Of a stretch of 64,000 nucleotides of DNA, positions 53,288-62,328 are shown piece after piece (position 1 is the stretch's first letter; each line of letters begins with the position of its first letter). This DNA comes from a candidate division KSB1 bacterium. GTDB lineage: Bacteria > Zhuqueibacterota > Zhuqueibacteria > Zhuqueibacterales > Zhuqueibacteraceae. The stretch covers positions 1 through 64,000 of the forward strand of contig JAPDQB010000006.1 in NCBI GenBank assembly GCA_034506175.1. Reading direction: 5' to 3'. The notes under the pieces were generated by a model, which saw only the letters and a program-made list of their open reading frames with translations, made no database searches and was not told the origin of the DNA. Made by a program: the position numbers and the translations under genes.

Positions 53288-54571
53288 ATGGGAAAAATTA
53301 TCGCTGCCATTGCATGCGTTTTCGCCTTCTCTATTTCGGCGCCGGCGCAGGAAATCAAGCTCGTTCAATACGAGTTCAAAACGCCGCCGGTGATCGGCGT
53401 TTATCAAGATGTGACGATACGCGAAGGCGGAATTTCCGGCCTGCATTACATTCGCGGCTCGCGGAATGAGTTTTATTTGATCACCGATCGCGGGCCGAAC
53501 GCCGACGCCGGCAAAGCCAATTCCGGCAGGGAAACCATTTTATTCGCCTTTCCGAATTATGCGCCGAAAATATTTCGCGTGCGGCCGCAGGGCGATTCGC
53601 TCAAAATTCTCAAAACCCTGCCGTTGAAAAAATTTGACGGAAAAAAAGCCAGCGGCATTCCGAATCCCATCGGTTTCGGCCATAGCGGCGAAATCGCCTG
53701 GGCCGCTGTCAATCAGGAAGCAGCGCCGGATAAATGGGGCATTGATAGCGAAGGCCTCACCGCCGGAACAAATGGTGATTTGTGGATCGGCGAAGAGTAC
53801 GGTCCGACGATCTGGCGTGTCAATGGCAGGAACGGCAAAATCACCGTGCGCTATACGCCGTTTGGATCGTCTGAACGTGAAGTGGCCATCGACAGGATCT
53901 TGGCGAAAAGAAGGCCGAATCGGGGTTTTGAAGGCATTGCGTGCACGCCGAACGGCAAAATTTATGCGCTGCTGCAAGCGCCGATTTACAACCCTGACAA
54001 AGCCGCCGGCGAAGCAAGCCGTTTGCACCGGCTTTTGGAGATCGATCCGAAAACCAACGTCACCCGCATGTTTGTTTACGAACACGAAGCGCCGACCGCG
54101 CATATCAAAAACAAGGATTGGAGCATCGGCGACCTGGCAGCGATCAACAATCACGAATTTTTAGTGCTCGAACATGCGGCGAAGAAAGACGAAAACGTTA
54201 AAAAAATTTTCAAGATTGATATTTCGCAAGCCACACCAATAGCTCGCGAAGATTTTGGCGGCAAAACTCTTGAGCAGTTGGAAACCGCCGAAAACTGCAT
54301 TGCCAACGGCGTTGTGCCGGTGCAAAAAATTTTATATCTGGATTTGCTCGCCCACGGCTGGGATCCGTCACACAAAAAGCCAGAGGGCCTCACCGTCGTG
54401 AATGACACAACGATTGCGGTGATTAACGACAATGATTTCGGCGTCGATTCTCCCGAAGCCGATGGTATTTTGGTTCCGACCGGCAAGAAAACCGTGTTGT
54501 ATCAATTTACCGTCCCGAGAAACATGGCGTTGAATTTTGTTTCGCCGGACGAAAGAGCAGCAGCCAAATAA
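53288..54571 (+). CDS. Secreted phytase-like esterase (esterase-like activity family)
   Basis: I use the ATG at 53288, which gives a proper signal peptide (IIAAIACVFAFSISAPAQ); an earlier ATG at 53234 would overlap the previous gene. The 427-residue protein matches the family described as having esterase-like activity of phytase: GISGLHYIRGSRNEFYLITDRGPNAD, SEGLTAGTNGDLWIGEEYGP, and RGFEGIACTPNGKIYALLQ, a beta-propeller pattern. It could release phosphate or acyl groups outside the cell. Confidence 0.85.
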   Translation: MGKIIAAIACVFAFSISAPAQEIKLVQYEFKTPPVIGVYQDVTIREGGISGLHYIRGSRNEFYLITDRGPNADAGKANSGRETILFAFPNYAPKIFRVRPQGDSLKILKTLPLKKFDGKKASGIPNPIGFGHSGEIAWAAVNQEAAPDKWGIDSEGLTAGTNGDLWIGEEYGPTIWRVNGRNGKITVRYTPFGSSEREVAIDRILAKRRPNRGFEGIACTPNGKIYALLQAPIYNPDKAAGEASRLHRLLEIDPKTNVTRMFVYEHEAPTAHIKNKDWSIGDLAAINNHEFLVLEHAAKKDENVKKIFKIDISQATPIAREDFGGKTLEQLETAENCIANGVVPVQKILYLDLLAHGWDPSHKKPEGLTVVNDTTIAVINDNDFGVDSPEADGILVPTGKKTVLYQFTVPRNMALNFVSPDERAAAK

Positions 54572-54615
54572 AAAATGTTCGGCGGTTGGCCCGTTTGCCA
54601 GTTAATTCTGTTTTT

Positions 54616-55320
54616 ATGACAAGCTTGTTCAATCAACAAGAAATACCAATCTCGCCAGCCAGCAACATGCCGGCGATGGCGAAAAAACGAGCGACCCGGC
54701 GTTCCGATCACGAGCTGCAACTGGCGCGGCGGATCGATTGGCGCTTTCTACTGCCAGAGCCTTACTTGCGCCGAGTTGCCTATCTCGGACCCGAACGCGG
54801 CGCGCTGCCGGCGGCGCTGGAGCATTTCAGTGATTCGTTTCGGATCGTTTCTGCCGTTGATGAAGAGGCGGCCTTCGATCTCGTGGTTTTGCGCCTAAGC
54901 GAGGTGCCGGAGCTGGCAAAAGCGCACGCGCTGCTGGCGCCCGGCGGGTTTTTGTATTGGGAAATGAAACCTCTCAAATGGAGTGATTCGTTGCGTTACC
55001 TCAACAACGGCAGAACTCAAGCCAATGCTTCAAATGAATGGCGGCGGACGCTGAATCTTTTTCATCATCATCTTTCGGCGCTCGAACAAATGGGGTTTGG
55101 TGATATTCAAATGCACTGGCAGCGCCCCAACTTTGAAGCGTGTCTCGAGATCATTCCCATGAATGAAGCGGCCGCGCTGGATTATGCGTTTTCGCGGCCG
55201 CGCAGCGATTTGGCGAGCCGCCTTAAATTCGCCGCCGGGCGCGTGATGATGCAAACCGGTTTGCTGGCGCATCTCACGCCGTGTTTTAGTTTGATTGCGC
55301 GCAAAGGCAGGATGCAATAG
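54616..55320 (+). CDS. Methyltransferase-like protein (split partner)
   Basis: This 234-residue protein corresponds to the N-terminal part of the fused protein at 31761: both have a degenerate class I methyltransferase core, here VAYLGPERGALPAAL and LLAPGGFLYWEMKPL. The stop TAG directly abuts the ATG of the kinase gene, so the two are coupled. The ATG at 54616 is chosen over a TTG at 54586; both lack a ribosome site. Lack of a good SAM loop makes catalysis uncertain. Confidence 0.7.
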   Translation: MTSLFNQQEIPISPASNMPAMAKKRATRRSDHELQLARRIDWRFLLPEPYLRRVAYLGPERGALPAALEHFSDSFRIVSAVDEEAAFDLVVLRLSEVPELAKAHALLAPGGFLYWEMKPLKWSDSLRYLNNGRTQANASNEWRRTLNLFHHHLSALEQMGFGDIQMHWQRPNFEACLEIIPMNEAAALDYAFSRPRSDLASRLKFAAGRVMMQTGLLAHLTPCFSLIARKGRMQ

Positions 55321-56427
55321 ATGAATCTGATTTTAAATTTTTTAAACAAAAACTGGCAACGATTGTCGCTGCAACGGTTTGGCGATCCCTCGCGACTTTT
55401 CTGCGTGATGATGACGCCGCGATTTCGCGCCTCGAGTCACGTGATTGTCTTCGTTCTCGCCGCAGGCCGAACCAATCCGATCCTCGTCGTCAAATTGCCG
55501 CGCGTGCCGGGAGACAACGATCGCTTGGATCGCGAAGCCGAAAATTTGCACCTGGCCAATCGCGCGCGCGCTGAAGATGATACTTCGATTCCCCGCGTCA
55601 TTGCGTACGAGGATTTCCATCAGCATCGGCTGTTGATTGAAACCGCGGTTCCCGGCCGGCCAATGAGTCCGGCGATCGTGCGAATGCAGCCGGAACTGTG
55701 CACGGAAGCGCCCATCACGTGGCTGTTAAATCTTCATCTCGCCACCGCAACCCGCAGCGCGAGACACGATGATTGGTTTGAGCGTTTGGTTGAAAATCCT
55801 TTGAAGCAGTTCAAAAAGATGTTGCCGCTTTTCGCCGAGGAGGGGTGTTTGGTCGATCAAACTCTCGCGCTGATGCATCCATTCCGTGACAGCGATGTGC
55901 CGCTGGTGATGGAACACGGCGATTTCAGCTCGCCGAATATTTTACAAGATGAAAGCGGCCGCGCCGGCGTGGTCGATTGGGAGCTGGCCGAACCGCAGGG
56001 CTTGCCGGCGGCTGATCTGTTTTTCTTTTTGACGTACATTGCATTCGCGAAGCAAAACGCGCGGAAAAACGCTGATTATCTGAAAGCATTTCAACAGGCG
56101 TTTTTTGGGCCACAGGCATGGGCGCTGCCTTATGTGGCGCGCTATCGCGAGCGATTGAATCTTGCGCCGGAGATGTTGGCGCCTCTTTTCATTGCGACTT
56201 GGGGCCGTTACGTGGCGGGGTTGGTTGGGCGGTTGCAGGAATCCAATGAAGCGGGTGGCATGGTTGGGGATGAAACAGTGAAGTGGCTGCGGTCGAATCG
56301 ATATTATATTTTGTGGCAGCATGCGGTTGAGCATGTGAAAGAGTTGCAAGTAGCAAATGACAAGCTGCAAATATCAAAAGAAAAGCTTTTCGAACTCTAC
56401 AAGAAAATACCTGATGTGTCTAAGTAA
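55321..56427 (+). CDS. APH-type phosphotransferase
   Basis: The 368-residue kinase-like protein has the Brenner motif as MEHGDFSSPNILQD at about residue 198 and the metal Asp in VVDWELAEPQG at about 218. The N-lobe Lys may lie in ILVVKLPRVPG. It is the stand-alone counterpart of the C-terminal half of the protein at 31761-33530. It likely phosphorylates a small molecule or sugar in the surface-glycan pathway. Confidence 0.85.
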   Translation: MNLILNFLNKNWQRLSLQRFGDPSRLFCVMMTPRFRASSHVIVFVLAAGRTNPILVVKLPRVPGDNDRLDREAENLHLANRARAEDDTSIPRVIAYEDFHQHRLLIETAVPGRPMSPAIVRMQPELCTEAPITWLLNLHLATATRSARHDDWFERLVENPLKQFKKMLPLFAEEGCLVDQTLALMHPFRDSDVPLVMEHGDFSSPNILQDESGRAGVVDWELAEPQGLPAADLFFFLTYIAFAKQNARKNADYLKAFQQAFFGPQAWALPYVARYRERLNLAPEMLAPLFIATWGRYVAGLVGRLQESNEAGGMVGDETVKWLRSNRYYILWQHAVEHVKELQVANDKLQISKEKLFELYKKIPDVSK

Positions 56428-56746
56428 CTGCGCGCCTTGTGGTGATTACAATAGCTTCATCAGAGGAAATGAGTATTCTACGGGAGCCCCAATATGGCCC
56501 GTCTTTGTCAGGCCAGGGATATTCGGAATTGGGTCCGTCTTGCGCTAAAATCGGCGCAAGCATTTCAATCTCGTTAGCAATTGGGAGAAGCCGATTGAAA
56601 TGCGTTTTTAACTGGGAGTAAGTCATACCCAATCCGTTTGTGAGATTATGATTATTGCGGGCAACGCGCATAAACTTGACATAGGTTTCCCAATCGGCAC
56701 GAGCCTGTTTGAGAAATGCTAATTGCCAAGCATGTAAGTCAGTCAT
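56420..56746 (-). CDS. Small hypothetical protein, second of a coupled pair
   Basis: The 108-residue protein starts inside the stop of the upstream gene (ATGA overlap at 56743-56746). It has LHAWQLAFLKQARADWETY at the N-terminus and APILAQDGPNSEYPWPDKDG near residue 70. That last pattern reminds me of uncharacterised, mostly helical proteins of the HEPN-like type, but the link is weak. Its 3' end overlaps the convergent kinase gene by 8 bp. Confidence 0.65.
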   Translation of the reverse strand: MTDLHAWQLAFLKQARADWETYVKFMRVARNNHNLTNGLGMTYSQLKTHFNRLLPIANEIEMLAPILAQDGPNSEYPWPDKDGPYWGSRRILISSDEAIVITTRRAVT

Positions 56747-57069
56747 GCGGTAACCCACTCACGATAAAATACCCGGTGATCCTCTAGGCTCCACCCTACG
56801 GGCAATGGGATTTCATTCCGCAAAACCTTCTGCCATTCGTCGGGCGTGACTTCCGCGAGTTTTAAAGCGTAAGGGATTTCGTCGGATGGCGGAAAATAAA
56901 ACGACTGGACGTCGCCTGTTGTAATGGTCTCAGAATTAACTTCGATCAAATGGATTTCCGGCTTGCTGGATTTGATCCAGACGATTTTTTCGAGCTTCTC
57001 TTCCAGCTCGAAATGTTCTCGGACCAATTTTTCAACAACGTCTTCAAGATGTTGATGATTTTGAGACAT
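56743..57069 (-). CDS. Small hypothetical protein, first of a coupled pair
   Basis: I take the ATG at 57069, giving 108 residues: an acidic helical N-terminus (EDVVEKLVREHFELEEKLEK) and an alpha/beta remainder (HLIEVNSETITTGDVQSFYF). The stop overlaps the next start by the ATGA pattern, so the two products are made together. The pair is the only minus-strand cassette in the island. A toxin-antitoxin-like role is possible but unsupported by any motif. Confidence 0.65.
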   Translation of the reverse strand: MSQNHQHLEDVVEKLVREHFELEEKLEKIVWIKSSKPEIHLIEVNSETITTGDVQSFYFPPSDEIPYALKLAEVTPDEWQKVLRNEIPLPVGWSLEDHRVFYREWVTA

Positions 57070-57177
57070 GGTGATTTCACACAATGGGTTGTGAGTAAAT
57101 AACCGCAATTTTGTTGACTGTGAGTAAATATATTATATTCGCGAGCTACACGCAAGCAGTTCAAAGAAATAAAAATC

Positions 57178-58407
57178 ATGTCCAACCTCAACGGAAAATC
57201 TCCCACTGTCCTCGTCACCGACGCCGGTCGCGGCAGCGCGATTGCGGTGATTCGCTCGCTCGGTCGGCAAAATTATCGCGTGATCGCTGCAGATGCCGAT
57301 GCAAAAAGTATCGGATTTCACTCACGCTATGCGCACGAGCAACTTGTGTATCCGGCGCCCGAGGCCAGGCCGCAGGAATTTTGCGATTGCCTTTTGAAAA
57401 CTGTGAAGGCCAAAGGCGTTGATTTGATCATTCCAGTGACGGATTTGGCCGGCCAGCCGTTGGCCCGCGCCCGTTGCGCGTTCAGCGAGATGACGCGATT
57501 GGCTTTGCCTGACGATACCATGTTAAAAGTGGTGACGGACAAGGACAAGACGTGGCAACTTGCCAAAGAGCTTGGCGTGCCGGTGCCGGAAACGTATGTT
57601 GTCGAGACTGCAAAAGAAGCGCTTGAAGTTTCGGCGCGTCTCGGCTGGCCGCTGGTCCTGAAGCCGCAATCATCGCGCAAGCTGCGCGAGGGCAATCGCA
57701 TCGATTCGTTCAAAGTGACTTACGCGGCAGACGCCGATGATCTCAATCAACAGATGCAAGCGCTGGAAGGCCGCTGCGCGGTGCTTTTGCAGCGGTATTG
57801 TCCGGGCGTTGGTCACGGCGTGGAATTGCTGATGAGTGAAGGAAAACCTCTCGCCGCGTTTCAACACAAGCGGCTGCGGGAACTTCCCATCACCGGCGGG
57901 CCGAGCGCTTATCGCGAAAGCGTGCCGCTCGATCCGGATTTGTACGATTATTCGCTGCGGCTTTTGCAAGCTTTGCGTTGGACCGGTCTGGCGATGGTCG
58001 AGTTCAAAGTCGGCACCGCCGGCCCGATGCTGATGGAGATTAATGGGCGAATTTGGGGATCGATTCCGCTGGCGGTGAGAAGCGGAATTGATTTTCCCGC
58101 GTTGCTGGTCGAGCTGTATTTGCACGGCCCGGACATCATCAAGCCGCAGTTGCAGTCAAATTATAAAATCGGCGTGCGCTGCCGCGATTTACAGCGCGAT
58201 TTGATGTGGATCACCAACGTGTTGATGCAGCGGCGCAAATACAAATTTCTTGAGATACCCAGCCGCAAACGGGCGGTGCTGGCGCTGCTGGGGCTTTTCA
58301 ATCCGCGGCGCAAATTCGATCTGTTGACTTTGAACGATCCGCTGCCAGGGCTGGCCGAGCTGCCTCGCATCGTCAAAAAATTTCGCAGCAAAATACAGGA
58401 TGAATAA
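57178..58407 (+). CDS. ATP-grasp ligase
   Basis: The 409-residue protein has a Rossmann-like N-part (TVLVTDAGRGSAIAVIRSL), then an ATP-grasp domain with PLVLKPQSSRKL as the adenine/phosphate strand, QRYCPGVGHGVELL and the metal-binding PMLMEINGRIWGSI. Enzymes of this type form amide or ester bonds via acyl phosphate, often on cell-surface precursors or peptides. The next gene is a deacetylase, so it may act on an amino sugar. Substrate unknown. Confidence 0.85.
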   Translation: MSNLNGKSPTVLVTDAGRGSAIAVIRSLGRQNYRVIAADADAKSIGFHSRYAHEQLVYPAPEARPQEFCDCLLKTVKAKGVDLIIPVTDLAGQPLARARCAFSEMTRLALPDDTMLKVVTDKDKTWQLAKELGVPVPETYVVETAKEALEVSARLGWPLVLKPQSSRKLREGNRIDSFKVTYAADADDLNQQMQALEGRCAVLLQRYCPGVGHGVELLMSEGKPLAAFQHKRLRELPITGGPSAYRESVPLDPDLYDYSLRLLQALRWTGLAMVEFKVGTAGPMLMEINGRIWGSIPLAVRSGIDFPALLVELYLHGPDIIKPQLQSNYKIGVRCRDLQRDLMWITNVLMQRRKYKFLEIPSRKRAVLALLGLFNPRRKFDLLTLNDPLPGLAELPRIVKKFRSKIQDE

Positions 58408-58490
58408 GGCCGGAGTGTTGGATTCATGGCGTACTGGATTGTTGGGCTACAATCATCCAGCACGCCAACATTCCATCAATCCAAAAAGAA

Positions 58491-59444
58491 ATGATGCTTC
58501 GAGTATTGACTTATCACCGGGTTGCCAATTTACAAGATTCGCCGGATTTGAATCCGCAACTCATCAGCGCGACGCCAGCGAATTTTGAGAGGCAAATGCG
58601 CCTTGTCGCCGAAAAATACAACGTGGTATCGATGCCGCAGGTGCTTGACGCCGTTGCCGTAAAAGAAGGCCTGCCGCAGCGGGCGGTGCTGATCACCTTC
58701 GACGACGCGTATTACGATTTCGGCGAGATCGCCTGGCCGATTCTCAAAGCGCTCAATTTGCCGGCGACGGTGTTCGTGCCGACGGCTTATCCCGACCAGC
58801 CGGCGCGCGCTTTTTGGTGGGACCGCTTGTATCGCGCGTTCATGAACACTTCTCGCATCGAGCTGCGATCCACGCCGATCGGCATTCTGCCGCTGGGGGA
58901 TGCGAAGATGCGCCAGCAAAGCTTGAAACGATTGCAGGTCTACATCAAGAGCATTCGCCACCGCGAAGCGATGGCGCTGGTGGATGAAATCTGCGAGAAG
59001 CTCGATTCCGAGCCGCGCGCGCATAAAAGCGTTTTGAGCTGGCATGAATTGCGGCAGTTGGCGAAGGAAGGCGTCACGCTTTGCGCGCATACGCAAACGC
59101 ATCCGCTCATGACGCAATTATCGCCGGAAGAAGTTCGCCAGGAGGTAACCGGCTCGCAAAGCGATTTGCAGCGTGAAATCGGCGCTACATTGCCGATCTT
59201 TTGTTATCCCGGCGGCGGCCACGACGACACCGTGGTGAATGTTTTGCGGGAGGAAGGCTTCGCGCTGGCCTTCACGACGCTGAAAGGGCAAAATGACTTG
59301 CGTACGGCGGATCCTTTGCGGCTGCGCCGAACCAATATGACGCGGCGCGCCTCGCTGCCGATTTTTCGCGTGAAGCTGATGCGCTGGGGCGCTTATCTCG
59401 ACCGCTGGCGGCAAAAACGGCGACAGAAACTTCAAAACCGTTGA
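58491..59444 (+). CDS. Polysaccharide deacetylase (NodB/CE4 type)
   Basis: The 317-residue protein has NodB motif 1 as LITFDDAYYDF at about residue 66 (catalytic and metal Asp) and motif 2 as AHTQTHPLM at about 203 (two metal His), followed by FCYPGGGHDD. It would remove N-acetyl groups from sugar residues, which would create amines that sulfotransferases or ligases could use. There is no signal peptide, so it may act on cytoplasmic precursors. A glycosyltransferase gene follows by 34 bp. Confidence 0.9.
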   Translation: MMLRVLTYHRVANLQDSPDLNPQLISATPANFERQMRLVAEKYNVVSMPQVLDAVAVKEGLPQRAVLITFDDAYYDFGEIAWPILKALNLPATVFVPTAYPDQPARAFWWDRLYRAFMNTSRIELRSTPIGILPLGDAKMRQQSLKRLQVYIKSIRHREAMALVDEICEKLDSEPRAHKSVLSWHELRQLAKEGVTLCAHTQTHPLMTQLSPEEVRQEVTGSQSDLQREIGATLPIFCYPGGGHDDTVVNVLREEGFALAFTTLKGQNDLRTADPLRLRRTNMTRRASLPIFRVKLMRWGAYLDRWRQKRRQKLQNR

Positions 59445-59478
59445 AAATCCGATTTAGTTTTTTAAAAAAATCAAATAT

Positions 59479-60696
59479 ATGAAGCTCGCCTACATAATGT
59501 CGCGTTTTCCCAAAATTTCCGAAACGTTCATTCTTTATGAAATTTTGGAACAGGAACGCCTCGGCCATCCGGTGGAGGTTTATCCGCTTTTGCGCGAGCA
59601 TCAGCCGGTGACGCATCCGGAAGCCGAACGCCTGGTCGAGCGGGCGCATTTTCATCCGTTCATTTCGCTGCCGATTATTTGGGCGAACGCTTATTACATG
59701 CTGCGCCAACCATTCGCTTATCTCAAAACCTTGTTTGAAGTTCTCAGCGGCACCTTCGGCAGCCTGAATTTTTTTGCCGGCGCGCTGGCCTACTTTCCAA
59801 AATCCGTTCGTTTTGCTTATGAAATGCACAAACAAGGCATCGAGCACATTCATGCGCATTTCTGCAATCATCCGGCCGTCGCAGCGCTGATCATTCACCG
59901 GTTGACCGGCATTCCATACAGTTTCACGGCGCACGGCTCGGATTTGCACAAAGACAAGCGCATGCTCGACAAAAAAGTCGCGGCCTGCGCCTTTGCGGTC
60001 ACGGTCTCGAATTTCAACAAAGGCGAAATGCTGAAAGCCTGCGGCGAACGCCAGCGCGATAAAATTCATGTTATTCGTTGCGGCATCGACCCCGAAGTTT
60101 TTTTGCCGGCGGAAGAACAAAAAAACGGCAAGACGCTGTTTCGCATTATCTGTGTCGGCTCGTTTGAAGAAGTGAAAGGCCATAAATATCTCGTCGAGGC
60201 TTGCCGCCGGCTGCGCGAGGCCGGAATTGATTTCGTGTGTGATTTGATCGGCGACGGCCCGGTGCGCGGGCAGGTGGCCAAGCAGATTGCGGAGCTTGAT
60301 TTAAAAGACAAAGTGATTATCCATGGTAGCCTGAAGCGGCAGAGCGTGGCGGAGATGATGCGCGCCGCAGACGTGAAAGTGCTGGCGAGCGTGCCGACGG
60401 CGGAGGGCAAGCGCGAGGGCGTTCCCGTTGTCATCATGGAAGCCATGGCCACCGGTCTGCCGGTGATCTCGACGCAGCTTTCCGGCATTCCGGAGCTGGT
60501 TGATGACGGCCGAACGGGCATTCTGGTGCCTCCCGGCGACACGCAGGCTTTGTTTGTCGCGTTGCAAAAACTTTATGAAAATCCCGGCCTGCGCCAGAGC
60601 CTGGGCCGCGCCGGTCGGGAAAAAGTTTTGCGGGAGTTCAATCTGCGCTTGAATGTCATCAAGCTGGCGAATCTATTCGCTGCCGCCAAGCCTTGA
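59479..60696 (+). CDS. Family 4 glycosyltransferase (colanic-acid type)
   Basis: This 405-residue GT-B protein starts KLAYIMSRFPKISETFILYE, a pattern of the WcaL/colanic-acid branch of GT4, and has HIHAHFCNHPAVAAL, FTAHGSDLHKDK and the donor site EGKREGVPVVIMEAMATGLP with its conserved Glu. It would add one sugar, probably using a nucleotide or lipid-activated donor. It closes the polysaccharide island. Confidence 0.9.
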   Translation: MKLAYIMSRFPKISETFILYEILEQERLGHPVEVYPLLREHQPVTHPEAERLVERAHFHPFISLPIIWANAYYMLRQPFAYLKTLFEVLSGTFGSLNFFAGALAYFPKSVRFAYEMHKQGIEHIHAHFCNHPAVAALIIHRLTGIPYSFTAHGSDLHKDKRMLDKKVAACAFAVTVSNFNKGEMLKACGERQRDKIHVIRCGIDPEVFLPAEEQKNGKTLFRIICVGSFEEVKGHKYLVEACRRLREAGIDFVCDLIGDGPVRGQVAKQIAELDLKDKVIIHGSLKRQSVAEMMRAADVKVLASVPTAEGKREGVPVVIMEAMATGLPVISTQLSGIPELVDDGRTGILVPPGDTQALFVALQKLYENPGLRQSLGRAGREKVLREFNLRLNVIKLANLFAAAKP

Positions 60697-60726
60697 TGGT
60701 GTGCGGCGGTTCCAGTTTTATGGAAG

Positions 60727-60747
60727 CCGGCTCATTTTCCGCAAAAA
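60727..60747 (+). repeat. 21-bp direct repeat, left copy
   Basis: CCGGCTCATTTTCCGCAAAAA is found here and again, exactly, at 62035-62055. The two copies enclose the AAA/DUF4143 gene and its palindrome. Confidence 0.85.
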
Positions 60748-60786
60748 ACCTTGGCGAAATTCCTTGCATAAGAGCGCAAAATTTTT

Positions 60787-60825
60787 ACCTTGAAATCTCG
60801 GTGGTCATAACCGAAATTTCAAGGT
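60787..60825. promoter_or_regulatory. Palindromic operator before the AAA gene
   Basis: ACCTTGAAATCTCGGT (60787-60802) and its inverse (60810-60825) match at 15 of 16 positions across a 7-base spacer. The right arm includes the AAGGT ribosome site of the next gene, so it could serve as an operator or as a stem that hides the site. Confidence 0.7.
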
Positions 60826-60832
60826 GATTTTT

Positions 60833-61993
60833 ATGGTAGACCGCAAGCAGGAGCTTGAAACGCTCCGGAAACTGCTTACCCGACACCCGGTCGTCGGAAT
60901 TATAGGCGCGCGTCAGGTTGGTAAAACAACGCTGGCGCGCATGCTGGCCGCCAAAACCAAGGGCGCAACATCGTCCTTTGACCTCGAAAACCCTGAAGAC
61001 CTCGCGCGGCTGGGTGATCCGATGCTTGCCCTCAAGGAGTTGAAAGGCCTTATCATCATTGATGAGATTCAGCGGCTTCCGGGCCTCTTTGAGGTGATTC
61101 GCGTGTTGGTCGACAGGCCGCGTTCGACAACTCGTTTTCTGGTGCTGGGCAGCGCCTCTCCGGGCTTGCTGCACCAGAGCTCTGAAACACTCGCCGGCCG
61201 CATTGCATACCACGAATTGGGCGGCTTTTCCGTTGACGAGATTGGAATCGAGAACTATAAGCAGTTGTGGCTGCGCGGCGGCTTTCCGCGTTCGTATCTC
61301 GCCCGCTCGCTGGCAGAAAGTGATGAATGGCGACATAACTTTATCCGTACTTTTTTGGAGCGGGATCTGCCTCAGTTGGGAATTACCATTCACTCTAACA
61401 CACTGCGCCGCTTCTGGACAATGCTCGCTCACTACCACGGTCAAATCTGGAATGCTTCGGAATTCGGACGCGCTTTTGGCGTTGCGGACTCGACGGTTCG
61501 GCGCTATCTTGATATGTTAACCTCGGCGTTGGTTATTCGCCAGTTGCAACCCTGGTACGAGAATATTTCCAAAAGGCAGGTGAAAGCGCCCAAGATCTAC
61601 CTCATTGATAGCGGCATCATGCATACCCTCCTCAACCTCAAGACTCCAACCGACCTGGAAGGACACCCCAAGGTCGGAGCGTCGTGGGAAGGATTTGTTC
61701 TCGAACAAGTCATTCGTCGATTAGGGGCGAAGCCGGAAGAATGCTTTTTCTGGGCAACCCATGGCGGCGCCGAGCTTGATTTGCTGGTTATACACGGTCA
61801 GCAACGGCTGGGATTCGAAGTTAAGCGGAACAGCGCTCCACGACTCACGCCATCGATGCAAAGTGCACTCGCTGACCTGAAGCTTCACCGGTTAGACGTG
61901 ATTCATGCCGGAGAGCATACGTTTCCTCTGGAAAAGCGAGTGCGGGCTATTTCGTTTTCGCGCCTGCTGGAGGACCTCAAACCTCTTCGGTAG
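60833..61993 (+). CDS. AAA_14 / DUF4143 ATPase
   Basis: The ATG at 60833 has AAGGTGA six bases upstream, preferred over the GTG three codons before. The 386-residue protein has a Walker A loop GARQVGKTTLARML at about residue 25, Walker B LIIIDEIQRLPG at about 70, and a C-terminal DUF4143 domain (about 190-340) ending in a restriction-fold-like FWATHGGAELDLLV with FEVKRN. The family is common, often mobile, and of unknown function. Confidence 0.92.
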   Translation: MVDRKQELETLRKLLTRHPVVGIIGARQVGKTTLARMLAAKTKGATSSFDLENPEDLARLGDPMLALKELKGLIIIDEIQRLPGLFEVIRVLVDRPRSTTRFLVLGSASPGLLHQSSETLAGRIAYHELGGFSVDEIGIENYKQLWLRGGFPRSYLARSLAESDEWRHNFIRTFLERDLPQLGITIHSNTLRRFWTMLAHYHGQIWNASEFGRAFGVADSTVRRYLDMLTSALVIRQLQPWYENISKRQVKAPKIYLIDSGIMHTLLNLKTPTDLEGHPKVGASWEGFVLEQVIRRLGAKPEECFFWATHGGAELDLLVIHGQQRLGFEVKRNSAPRLTPSMQSALADLKLHRLDVIHAGEHTFPLEKRVRAISFSRLLEDLKPLR

Positions 61994-62328
61994 CTTGTTT
62001 TGTACGAGAAGCTTCCTGTCAAATTGAATCCAGTCCGGCTCATTTTCCGCAAAAAGGCTTTTTTGCATGTAATCATGTAGTAAAGTTATTTCAATCCACC
62101 TCCTGCCACGGATTGGCAAAACGCTTTGGGATGACTCTACATCTCCAAATTGCACGTGGCTCACTCCCAAATTTCCCTCGGGCATAGTCCACCGGGCGTA
62201 GCCTCTGATCAGACCATAGATGGATGGAAGTTTAACACCTCTTCAACTCGCCGTTGAACAGTAAACGCATTGAATTCTAAATGCGACCAGCGCGTGTTTT
62301 TTGAAGCTTTTCAAAGTCAGGGCGTCCT
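61994..62328. other. Intergenic region with repeats
   Basis: The second 21-bp repeat lies at 62035-62055. CCTGCCACGGATTGGC at 62102-62117 resembles the stretch upstream of the giant surface protein. TTCAACTCGCCGTTGAA near 62245-62260 forms a short stem. No gene or recognisable riboswitch is seen. Confidence 0.5.

Noticed and set aside
62120..62328. Riboswitch in the leader of the last gene
   Set aside because: Some short stems are present but they match no riboswitch class I could recall.
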